Both the position numbers and the translations under genes were made by a program. The notes under the pieces are model-generated. The model made no database searches, was not told where the DNA came from, and worked only from the letters and a program-made list of their open reading frames with translations. Below are positions 1 through 5,379 of a DNA stretch of 7,248 nt, one piece after another. How positions within the stretch are numbered: the first letter of the stretch is position 1; every line of letters begins with the position of its first letter. The DNA comes from Candidatus Corynebacterium faecipullorum (GTDB taxonomy: Bacteria; Actinomycetota; Actinomycetes; Mycobacteriales; Mycobacteriaceae): the NCBI GenBank assembly GCA_019114925.1, contig DXEO01000007.1, positions 1-7,248 on the forward strand, given 5' to 3'.

Positions 1-98
1 TAGGTAGCTCGTCGGGCTTTGGCGCGGGCTATAGCGTGTGGGTTATTCGGGTTGGTGATGGAAAAGAAGAAGGTTGCAGGGCGTGTAGTGGTGGTCAT
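1..98 (-). CDS. Partial hypothetical protein, N-terminus only (runs off the left edge)
   Basis: A minus-strand frame opens with ATG at 96-98 and stays open to the window edge, giving 32 codons that begin MTTTTRPATFFFSITNPNNP and continue with an Ala/Arg/Lys-rich stretch. A purine-rich GGGGGAG lies a few bases upstream of the ATG as a possible ribosome binding site. A good promoter and a palindrome lie further upstream at 123-174, correctly oriented to drive it. I do not recognise the protein, and too little is visible to see a domain, signal peptide or membrane segment. A short plus-strand frame covers the same bases but has a stop codon at 1-3, so the minus-strand reading is preferred. Confidence is limited by the short visible length. 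Confidence 0.45.
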   Translation of the reverse strand, partial: MTTTTRPATFFFSITNPNNPHAIARAKARRAT

Positions 99-122
99 GG
101 TCTCCCCCGAGATCAACAAGTA

Positions 123-140
123 TTAGAAGAACTGTTCTAA
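123..140. promoter_or_regulatory. Palindromic operator-like site at the predicted transcription start
   Basis: The site is TTAGAA-N6-TTCTAA, with a nested odd-centred palindrome AGAAC-T-GTTCT at 128-138. It sits directly downstream of the TAGAAT -10 box, across the predicted start point, where a repressor would block initiation. The regulator cannot be named: the arms share GAAC/GTTC with actinobacterial SOS boxes, but the flanking bases and spacing do not match the LexA consensus as I know it. This is a structural observation with an inferred role. Confidence 0.4.
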
Positions 141-145
141 CCATG

Positions 146-174
146 ATTCTAGTGCCACGCACCCCACATGGGAA
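146..174 (-). promoter_or_regulatory. Candidate promoter for the left-edge gene
   Basis: On the minus strand, TTCCCA (169-174; 4 of 6 match to TTGACA) is separated by exactly 17 bases from TAGAAT (146-151; 5 of 6 match to TATAAT). Transcription would start near 139, about 40 bases upstream of the ATG at 96-98. A separate TTGACA (193-198) lies further upstream but has only a poor -10 partner (TATTCC, 16 bases on). Confidence 0.5.
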
Positions 175-240
175 TAGCCAGCGCTAAATTCATGTCAAGT
201 CGTCACTACAAACGGGGGTAGCCAGCATGGGCTAGCCAGC
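175..240. repeat. Three copies of GCTGGCTA in the intergenic region
   Basis: Read on the minus strand, GCTGGCTA occurs at 175-182, 219-226 and 233-240. The last two form an imperfect tandem repeat with a 14-base period. The GGCTA/TAGCC pair at 219-234 could also fold into a 5-bp hairpin. No T-tract follows, so this is not a convincing terminator for the transporter that ends at 282. Apart from these repeats and the promoter and palindrome, I see nothing else in 99-281. Confidence 0.45.
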
Positions 241-281
241 ACGTTCGAGACCATCCAGTGAAGAAGTCACCGACGAGAAAT

Positions 282-1484
282 CTACTCATAGCGCACGTCA
301 CCGCGCGCAATATCCTTGCGCCCATGAACAAAGAAATAGACCACTGAGGAAACTAGCATCAAAGCCGCCAGCATCCAGTACATGGCGGAATATCCCGTCA
401 CGGAAATAACCTGCCCCAGCAGAATCGGCCCGAAGCCGATCCCTAGGTCCAGCAGCAAGAAGAAAGTCGAGATGCCCGCACCCATCTCGTGCATCGGCAC
501 CAGCCGCACAGCGATAGCCTGACCCGCCGGCAGGATGGAGCCATATCCGATGCCCACCAAGGCGCCCGCCACAATAATCTGCCAATCCGCACTAGCCGAA
601 GCTAAGACAGCCAAGCCAGCAATAAAGAAGACGAGCGAAGAGTAGATGATGATGTTGTCCCCGCGACGGTCCTGCAGCTTGCCCAGCACAAATCGCAGGA
701 TGAGACTCACAACCGCATAAGCCAAGAAGAAATAGCTAGCACCCTTCTCCAGACCGGCGTTGGAGGAGTAACCATTCAGGAAGGTAATAATGCCCGTATA
801 AGCAATACCGACGAAAAGGATGAAGACACCGAATGGCGCCACCGCTGGGTGCACAATATTCCCCAAGGAGAAGGAGACGCTTCGACGCTCCTGCGCCGGC
901 GCCTTGACGACGAGCCCCAGCCCCAAGGCCACCACCGTCAGCGTCAACGCCACCAGAAATACGGTGTTATAGCCAGCACTGTGGACAATCGCCAGACCTG
1001 CCGCAGGGCCAAAAGCTGTGGCCAGCGTCGTACCCAGGGCGAAGTAGCCGGTTCCCTCAGCGCGGCGATGGTCAGGAATCACCGATTGCGCCACGGCCAT
1101 CACAGCCGTCGACGCCACCGCATAACCGAAGCCGTGCAAGATGCGGACAGCAAACAACAGCGGCAGTGACTGAGCTGGAAAATACAGCGCCATCGCGACA
1201 GTTACCACGATGAGGGAAATGACCAGCGAACGCTTCCGCCCAATAGCATCCACAATGTAGCCCGAAAAGAGGCGAGCAATCGTCGCCCCTACCACGAAGG
1301 CGCTTGAGGCAAACCCGCCCGCCGTATCCGAAGCTTGAAACTGCTCGACGGCATAGAGCGCCATGATGGTCACAAGCAGATAGAAGACCGTAAATTGGGC
1401 AAAATTGACCAACCACGCAAACACGAATGTCGGCGTAATGAGGGACTGGGATTCAGAGGACGTTTGAGACACCTTCTTCAGCAT
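282..1484 (-). CDS. MFS transporter (drug:H+ antiporter-like, 12 TM)
   Basis: This is a 400-residue, very hydrophobic protein of the usual length for 12-helix major facilitator superfamily carriers. The loop between helices 2 and 3 carries motif A (GYIVDAIGRKR, residues 75-85), and the second half has the degenerate counterpart GKLQDRRGDN (268-277), as expected from the internal duplication. A Gly/Pro-rich FGPAAGLAIV segment (about 159-168) fits helix 5 of proton-coupled efflux carriers. The substrate cannot be predicted; family logic suggests export of small molecules across the cytoplasmic membrane. The ATG at 1482-1484 (MLKKVSQ) is preferred. An in-frame GTG at 1515-1517 would add 11 non-hydrophobic residues. 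Neither start has a good Shine-Dalgarno, and a TTAATT about 8 bases before the ATG could be a -10 for a leaderless transcript. The gene lies 89 bp downstream of the oxidase relic on the same strand and may once have been co-transcribed with it. No strong terminator follows. Confidence 0.9.
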   Translation of the reverse strand: MLKKVSQTSSESQSLITPTFVFAWLVNFAQFTVFYLLVTIMALYAVEQFQASDTAGGFASSAFVVGATIARLFSGYIVDAIGRKRSLVISLIVVTVAMALYFPAQSLPLLFAVRILHGFGYAVASTAVMAVAQSVIPDHRRAEGTGYFALGTTLATAFGPAAGLAIVHSAGYNTVFLVALTLTVVALGLGLVVKAPAQERRSVSFSLGNIVHPAVAPFGVFILFVGIAYTGIITFLNGYSSNAGLEKGASYFFLAYAVVSLILRFVLGKLQDRRGDNIIIYSSLVFFIAGLAVLASASADWQIIVAGALVGIGYGSILPAGQAIAVRLVPMHEMGAGISTFFLLLDLGIGFGPILLGQVISVTGYSAMYWMLAALMLVSSVVYFFVHGRKDIARGDVRYE

Positions 1485-1573
1485 CGTTATGGAATTAAGA
1501 CTTCCACACGCTACCAAAGATCAGAAATACTTTCGAATCCACCCTCGGGTCTGTGCCGCTCTTAACGACGCCC

Positions 1574-2386
1574 CTATCCGAACAGTTTGCGCAGGTAAGA
1601 CGAACCAAATTTCCGCTCCGGGTCCATACTCTCGCACGGCTCGCAGAACTCATCAAATCTTGTATAAAGTTGAGCAAAATCCTTACGGGACAAGGAGTTC
1701 ATCTTCCCCCAGTGCGGGCGCCCACCCGCTGCGCGGAAGATCGGCTCCAGCTTCGGCATATAGTCCTGCGGGTTGAGCGCATGTGGAATGTGGAAGGCAA
1801 TGTACATCGATTCGCGGCCCGATGCCGTTGACAGTGCAACGTCATCCGCGGCCGTCGTTCGCAGCTCCATGGGAAACCCGATGCGCCAATCCTGCTCGTC
1901 GATGAAGCGGCGGATTTCGCGGACGGTGGCGGGGCCGTCGGCAAGCGGCACTGCGTACTCCATCTCGTGGAAGCGAACCCGGCGCGGACTGACGAACACG
2001 TCGTGGGCGGCGGAGCGGTAGCGGTTATTGGAGATAACCGAGGTGGCGAACTTGTTAAGCGTCGGAATCGTCCCCGGAATAAGACGCCCCAGTGCCAAAG
2101 CGGCGGCGAAGGCGCCGTTGCCGATGAGCTCGTCGTCGATGAGCGCTTTGAGACGTGGGCGGCGCTCCCCATTCGGCTCGAGGCGCGTGTTGGCCTTGAC
2201 CATCGCGCGGTCAGTGTGCGGGAACCTGTAGGACTCGAAGTGATCGATGCCCCTCGAGAGCTCCTCCCAATTATCCATCAGCTCATCGAAGGCAATTCCA
2301 GATTCTTCCGCCAGCAGGTCGAAGGCATCCACGCACTGCATTTCGACTTCGACAACCACGCCGAGCGCGCCGACGCTGACCGCCAC
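1574..2386 (-). pseudogene. 5'-truncated D-arabinono-1,4-lactone oxidase-like FAD oxidoreductase
   Basis: About 270 C-terminal residues remain of an FAD-linked sugar-lactone oxidase (L-gulono-/D-arabinono-1,4-lactone oxidase family, usually about 430 residues). Recognisable segments, in order, are SVGALGVVVEVEMQCV (where the FAD domain passes into the substrate domain), DHFESYRFPHTD, the HWGK motif near the C-terminus, and a DPERKFGSSYLRKLFG end. The TAG stop is at 1574-1576. Homology is continuous on the minus strand up to about 2376-2386 and then ceases, because the adjoining bases encode an aldehyde dehydrogenase on the opposite strand. The whole N-terminal FAD-binding (PCMH) domain, roughly 160 residues, is missing along with start codon and promoter. 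The frame stays open to about 2533, but that extension is antisense to dehydrogenase sequence. Without the FAD domain the product cannot be a working oxidase. The remaining part shows no stop or frameshift, so the deletion may be recent. Confidence 0.85.
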
Positions 2387-3544
2387 CCCGGCGCGCTTCC
2401 CGTGCTGACTAAGACCCGCACCCAGCATTACCCGCTGGGCGTGGTGGGGCTTATCTCTCCGTGGAACTATCCCCTGTCCCTCGGTGTGGGCGATGTTCTG
2501 GCAGCGCTCTCGGCCGGTAATGCTGTGGTGCACAAACCGGATTCCCAGACCACGCTGACGGCGATTCTGCTGCGACGCCTAGCCATTGAAGCGGGCCTTC
2601 CAGAGGCTGCCTGGCAGCTGGTTCCCGGCCGCGGAGCGGAGGTGGGCGATGCCCTCGTTCCACTGGTGGATAGCCTTTCCTTTACCGGTTCCACCAGGGC
2701 CGGCAAGACCATCGCTACCCAGGCTGCGGGGCGCCTCATCCCCACCATGCTAGAGCTGGGCGGCAAGAACCCGATGCTGGTGCTTGACGACGCCCCCCTC
2801 AAGCCCACCGCCCAAGGTGCCGTACGCACCGCATTCTCTTCCTCCGGGCAGCTGTGCATGTCCGCCGAGCGCGCCTATGTCCACGAGAGCGTCTTCGAGG
2901 AGTTCCTCGTCGAACTCAAGAGCGCGCTGGACCAGCAGGTGCTCGGCGCAGCCTTCTCCGATGCCGCCACCATCGGCTCGCTGACCTAGCAACGCCAGCT
3001 CGATGCCGTTAAAGCCCACGTGGAGGATGCCGTGTCCAAGGGCGCCACCGTGGTCTACGGCGGAAAGGCCCGGCCGGACCTTGGGCCATACTTTTACGAG
3101 CCCACCGTGCTGACTGGCGTGACCCCAGAGATGGATCTCTATGCCACCGAAACCTTCGGCCCAGTGTTGGCGGTGTATGCGGTAAGTTCCGACGCCGAGG
3201 CCATCCAGCTCGCCAACGACACCACCTACGGCCTATCCGCATCGGTGTGGTCCGGAAACTCCCGCCGCGCGTGGAAGGTGGCTTCCCAGTTGGAAGCCGG
3301 CATCGTCAATATCAATGAGGGCTTCGCAGCCGCCTATGGTTCCATCGCCGCACCCGGTGGGGGCGTCAAGGAGTCTGGCCTGAACCACCGCCACGGTATT
3401 ACCGGCATGCGCCTGTGGGCCAACGAGCGCACCGTGGCCGAGCAGCGCCTCCACCCGCTTGCGCCCTCGGAGTACATCTCCCCGGAGCGCTTCCGTCATC
3501 TGGTGTACACCGGCATGCAGCTGATGAAGACCTTCCGGCTTTAA
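2387..3544 (+). pseudogene. gabD2: 5'-deleted, nonsense-mutated succinate-semialdehyde dehydrogenase (GabD2-like)
   Basis: An NAD(P)-dependent aldehyde dehydrogenase of the actinobacterial GabD2 type, which would oxidise succinate semialdehyde to succinate. Visible in order: GALPVLTKTR, GLISPWNYP, the cofactor-binding FTGSTRAG, LELGGKNP with the general-base Glu, GQLCMSAER with the catalytic Cys, RPDLGPYFYEPTVLTGVTPEM, ETFGP and PGGGVKESG. Two lesions are clear. About 120-130 N-terminal residues and the promoter are gone, with homology starting at about 2387-2390, where the oxidase relic on the other strand begins. In addition, TAG at 2987-2989 interrupts the frame inside the conserved stretch GSLT-(stop)-QRQLDAV; the same frame then continues without shift to TAA at 3542-3544. 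A GTG at 3020 could restart translation, but only of a fragment lacking the active site. The upstream frame is open back to 1967, but that part is antisense to the oxidase and is not dehydrogenase sequence. Confidence 0.88.
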
Positions 3545-4452
3545 AGCATGCGAAGGATTCGTCGGTGCACCGTGCCAGCAGGTTCAACGTGGATGAACAC
3601 CTCGGCGCCGGGGAAAAGCTCGTCGATGGCGTCCTCGATGCGGTCGGCGATAGTGTGCGAGTGCAGCACTGTCCACTCGCCGGGCACGTCCATCGTCAGG
3701 TACACAAGGCGCTGGCGCCCCGCTGCCACTGTGCGGCGCGAGGTAAAGGAGACCTGGTGGCGGTCTTCCAGCTCATTGAGAAGCGCGTCCAGCTGGGCAT
3801 GCTCTTCTTTGGGCAAGGATTCCGACAAAAGGGAGCTCAAGGATTCCTTGAGCAGCTTGTACCCGGTCCACAAGATATTGATACCGACTGCCAGCGCGAT
3901 GACGGGGTCCAACCACAGCCAGCCTGTCAACGCCACTGCCCCGATGCCGACGATGACGCCGACGGAGGTCCAGACGTCGGTAAGCAGATGCTGACCATCC
4001 GCCTGCAGGGCAGAAGAACGGTACTGCTTGCCGGCACGCACGAGCAGCAGACCGACCACCAAATTAATGAGAGCCGCTACTACTGACAGCAGCAAACCCA
4101 CGTTAGGTTGTTCAAGCGGCAGCGGGTGCAAGAAGCGGCGAATGGCCGTGTAGATGATCATCGCGGCCGCGACGAAAATAATTGCACCTTCCACCAGCGC
4201 GGAAACATATTCGGCCTTGCCATGACCAAATTGGTGGTTCGCATCCGCGGGCTTGGCGGCAATTTTGATGGCAATGAATCCCACCACTGCGGCGACCAGG
4301 TTGACACCGGACTCGAGGGCATCCGAAAGGAAGCCCACCGATCCCGTCACCGCGGCGGCAATCACTTTGAGAACAATGGTGACGACGGCGGCGGCGATGG
4401 AGAGCTTCATGAAGCGTTCGAGCAGCCGCTGCTCTGTGTTAAGAGAAGACAA
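3541..4452 (-). CDS. Cation diffusion facilitator (CDF) exporter, probably Mn2+
   Basis: A 303-residue CDF family inner-membrane metal/proton antiporter of standard length. An N-terminal block of about six helices (residues 16-205) is followed by a cytoplasmic metal-binding-type domain (about 210-303). Family signatures are FLSDALESGVN in helix 2 (D44, E47, N51), HQFGHGKAEYVSALVEG (73-89), and ADGQHLLTDVWTS in helix 5 with the metal-site pair H155/D159. Helix 2 shows E47 and N51 where classical Zn2+ carriers have His/Asp and Asp, so Zn2+ specificity should not be assumed. The start chosen is TTG at 4450-4452, preceded by AAGGAG (4460-4465) at a 7-base spacing. An upstream in-frame start at 4557 would place 35 non-conserved codons inside a structured leader, and an ATG at residue 15 lacks a comparable ribosome binding site. 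The leader matches a Mn2+ riboswitch, so manganese is the inferred substrate. The stop codon overlaps that of the convergent dehydrogenase relic. Confidence 0.92.
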   Translation of the reverse strand: MSSLNTEQRLLERFMKLSIAAAVVTIVLKVIAAAVTGSVGFLSDALESGVNLVAAVVGFIAIKIAAKPADANHQFGHGKAEYVSALVEGAIIFVAAAMIIYTAIRRFLHPLPLEQPNVGLLLSVVAALINLVVGLLLVRAGKQYRSSALQADGQHLLTDVWTSVGVIVGIGAVALTGWLWLDPVIALAVGINILWTGYKLLKESLSSLLSESLPKEEHAQLDALLNELEDRHQVSFTSRRTVAAGRQRLVYLTMDVPGEWTVLHSHTIADRIEDAIDELFPGAEVFIHVEPAGTVHRRILRML

Positions 4453-4459
4453 GTTAAAA

Positions 4460-4487
4460 CTCCTTCGGTTCGGGTGCGGACCGAAGG
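4460..4487 (-). promoter_or_regulatory. Riboswitch expression platform: Shine-Dalgarno-sequestering hairpin
   Basis: On the minus strand, CCTTCGGT (4480-4487) and ACCGAAGG (4462-4469) form a perfect 8-bp stem with a 10-base loop. The second arm overlaps the AAGGAG ribosome binding site (4460-4465) of the TTG start at 4450-4452. The first arm is also the 3' strand of riboswitch helix P1, so P1 and this hairpin exclude each other. Inferred logic: Mn2+ stabilises P1, releases the ribosome binding site and turns translation on. Only AGTTTT follows the hairpin, so a weak terminator role cannot be excluded, but translational control fits better. Confidence 0.8.
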
Positions 4488-4592
4488 TCTCGTTCACGCC
4501 GCAGGCTGTGCAAACGCTGGCTGGCCGGGCGGAAAAGCCAGTATGTCGACCAGCCATCTCGGAAAGTATCCGAGGGAACTACTCCCCTTCAG
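4481..4592 (-). promoter_or_regulatory. yybP-ykoY: yybP-ykoY family Mn2+ riboswitch aptamer
   Basis: The minus-strand leader of the CDF gene carries the family landmarks in order and at sensible spacing: GAAGGGGAGTAG (4579-4590), GTCGACATACTGG (4538-4550) and AACGAGACCTTC (4483-4494). P1 closes the fold: CTGAAGG (4586-4592) pairs with CCTTCGG (4481-4487), 7 bp with one G-U. Inside it are a perfect 6-bp hairpin, CTCGGA-TACTT-TCCGAG (4558-4574), and a 7-bp long-range helix, TGGCTGG with CCAGCCA. The family binds Mn2+ with two docked loops, one containing the GGGGAGUAG element and the other the CGAGACC side, and it commonly controls Mn exporters. Recognition is by eye; a covariance search with Rfam RF00080 would settle it. 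Confidence 0.88.
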
Positions 4593-4603
4593 GAGTATCC
4601 AAC

Positions 4604-4630
4604 AATATAGAAGACTTGCAGCGGAAGCAA
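4604..4630 (-). promoter_or_regulatory. Candidate promoter for the riboswitch-CDF transcript
   Basis: The minus strand has TATATT (4604-4609; 5 of 6 match to TATAAT) with TTGCTT (4625-4630) 15 bases upstream as a modest -35. Transcription would begin near 4597, a few bases before the riboswitch P1 strand at 4592. This makes the leader start where the aptamer starts. The short spacer lowers confidence in the -35 assignment. Confidence 0.5.
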
Positions 4631-4636
4631 GACGCC

Positions 4637-4666
4637 AAAAGCCGCGGGTTGCGCACCCGCGGCTTT
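4637..4666 (-). terminator. Rho-independent-like terminator after the DJ-1/PfpI gene
   Basis: A perfect 9-bp GC-rich inverted repeat, GCCGCGGGT (4641-4649) and ACCCGCGGC (4655-4663), has a 5-base loop. It is flanked by AAAA (4637-4640) and TTT (4664-4666), which read as TTTT after the stem on the minus strand. It starts 15 bases past the stop codon at 4681-4683 and separates this gene from the CDF promoter. Confidence 0.8.
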
Positions 4667-4680
4667 ACTAAACATAAGGT

Positions 4681-5214
4681 TTAGTGCTGGCCCTCTGCGA
4701 ATTCCTCAACCAACTTAGCGTTGAAGGCTGGGAGATCGTCCGGTGTACGGGAGGAAACCAGACCCTGGTCGCAGTGAACCTCTTCGTCTACCCAGGTAGC
4801 GCCGGCGTTACGCAGGTCGGTCTGCAGGCTGGGGAAAGAAGTAAGGGTACGCCCCTTGAGCACATCGGCATCGGTCAGGATCCAAGCACCGTGGCAAATA
4901 ACGCCCAGCGGAAGTTCCTGGGTGACGTGATTGCGCACGATTTCTACAGCGGACTTGTCCAGACGGAGCATATCCGCATTACCGGTACCACCTGGCAAAA
5001 TGATGCCGTCGAATGCCTCGCCGGAAGAATCGGCGGTTGTGGCATCAACATCAATTTCGGTACCGTTTTTGCCGGTGATCTTGCCTGCCTCAGGAGCAAG
5101 CACGCGTACGGTAGCGCCGGCCTTCTTGACTGCCTCCAGCGGAGAGGTCAGCTCGGAGTCCTCGAAGCCATCGGTAGCGATGATTGCAATAGTCTTATTA
5201 TCAAGTTCAGCCAT
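4681..5214 (-). CDS. DJ-1/PfpI family protein (type 1 glutamine amidotransferase fold)
   Basis: A 177-residue single-domain cytoplasmic protein of the PfpI/YhbO branch, at normal family length. The nucleophile elbow GVICHGAWIL puts Cys107 next to His108, and the GFEDSEL loop supplies the conserved Glu18 that pairs with the cysteine. LPGG (73-76) and SSRTPDDLPAF (154-164) are further family signatures. Relatives are described variously as intracellular proteases, as chaperones, or as glyoxalase/deglycase stress enzymes acting on methylglyoxal adducts. The sequence does not decide among these. The ATG at 5212-5214 is secure: a near-perfect AAAGGAGGT precedes it by about 6-7 bases, predicting strong translation. 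A TAGGCT near 5249-5254 could be a -10, but this is weak. It lies 165 bp downstream of the amidohydrolase on the same strand, with hairpins between, so it is probably a separate transcription unit. A terminator follows it. Confidence 0.93.
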   Translation of the reverse strand: MAELDNKTIAIIATDGFEDSELTSPLEAVKKAGATVRVLAPEAGKITGKNGTEIDVDATTADSSGEAFDGIILPGGTGNADMLRLDKSAVEIVRNHVTQELPLGVICHGAWILTDADVLKGRTLTSFPSLQTDLRNAGATWVDEEVHCDQGLVSSRTPDDLPAFNAKLVEEFAEGQH

Positions 5215-5264
5215 TATGTGACCTCCTTTTATCGAATGGAGAAGCCAGCCTAACGCGATGTTGA

Positions 5265-5357
5265 CGAGTTCGCCACCCCCGGAGAGAACTCGCCTACCAC
5301 GTCGCTACACCCGAACACTTTCGAGTTGGGTGCGCGGGGCAGCATGTCGACCGCCCC
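5265..5357. repeat. Cluster of three inverted repeats between amidohydrolase and DJ-1/PfpI genes
   Basis: The 165-bp gap holds three potential stem-loops: CGAGTTC/GAACTCG (5265-5271 with 5286-5292), CACCC-AAC/GTT-GGGTG with one bulged G (5308-5332), and GGGGC/GCCCC (5336-5340 with 5353-5357). None is followed by a T-tract on the minus strand, so none is a canonical intrinsic terminator. They may help end the amidohydrolase transcript or form a leader for the gene starting at 5214. Confidence 0.4.
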
Positions 5358-5379
5358 ATCATCGCCAAGCGGTTCCTAG

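Noticed and set aside
4..126. Short plus-strand frame ending at 126, with a hydrophobic C-terminal stretch faintly like the end of a zinc-type alcohol dehydrogenase (KVAGRVVV).
   Set aside because: An in-frame TAG at 1-3 closes it on the left, there is no ribosome binding site, and the opposite strand has a better supported start, promoter and operator.
1485..1573. Imperfect palindrome GGAA-N7-TTCC upstream of the MFS gene as an operator.
   Set aside because: Only four bases per arm, which is expected by chance in an AT-richer gap; kept only as a possible promoter area.
2451..3019. Several minus-strand frames antisense to the dehydrogenase relic.
   Set aside because: They have no recognisable motifs and arise from high-GC third-codon bias opposite real coding sequence.
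3020..3544. Possible separate 174-residue protein from GTG at 3020.
   Set aside because: It is only the C-terminal part of the dehydrogenase after the TAG, without active-site Cys or Glu, and no ribosome binding site was recognised.
4580..4597. Perfect plus-strand hairpin TACTCC-N6-GGAGTA, at first read as a terminator or operator.
   Set aside because: It overlaps the riboswitch P1 strand and the conserved GGGGAGTAG element and has no T-tract, so it is better explained as part of the aptamer's conserved sequence.
4684..5253. 189-codon plus-strand frame opposite the DJ-1/PfpI gene.
   Set aside because: The opposite strand encodes a full-length protein with all family motifs and a strong ribosome binding site; the plus frame shows nothing recognisable.
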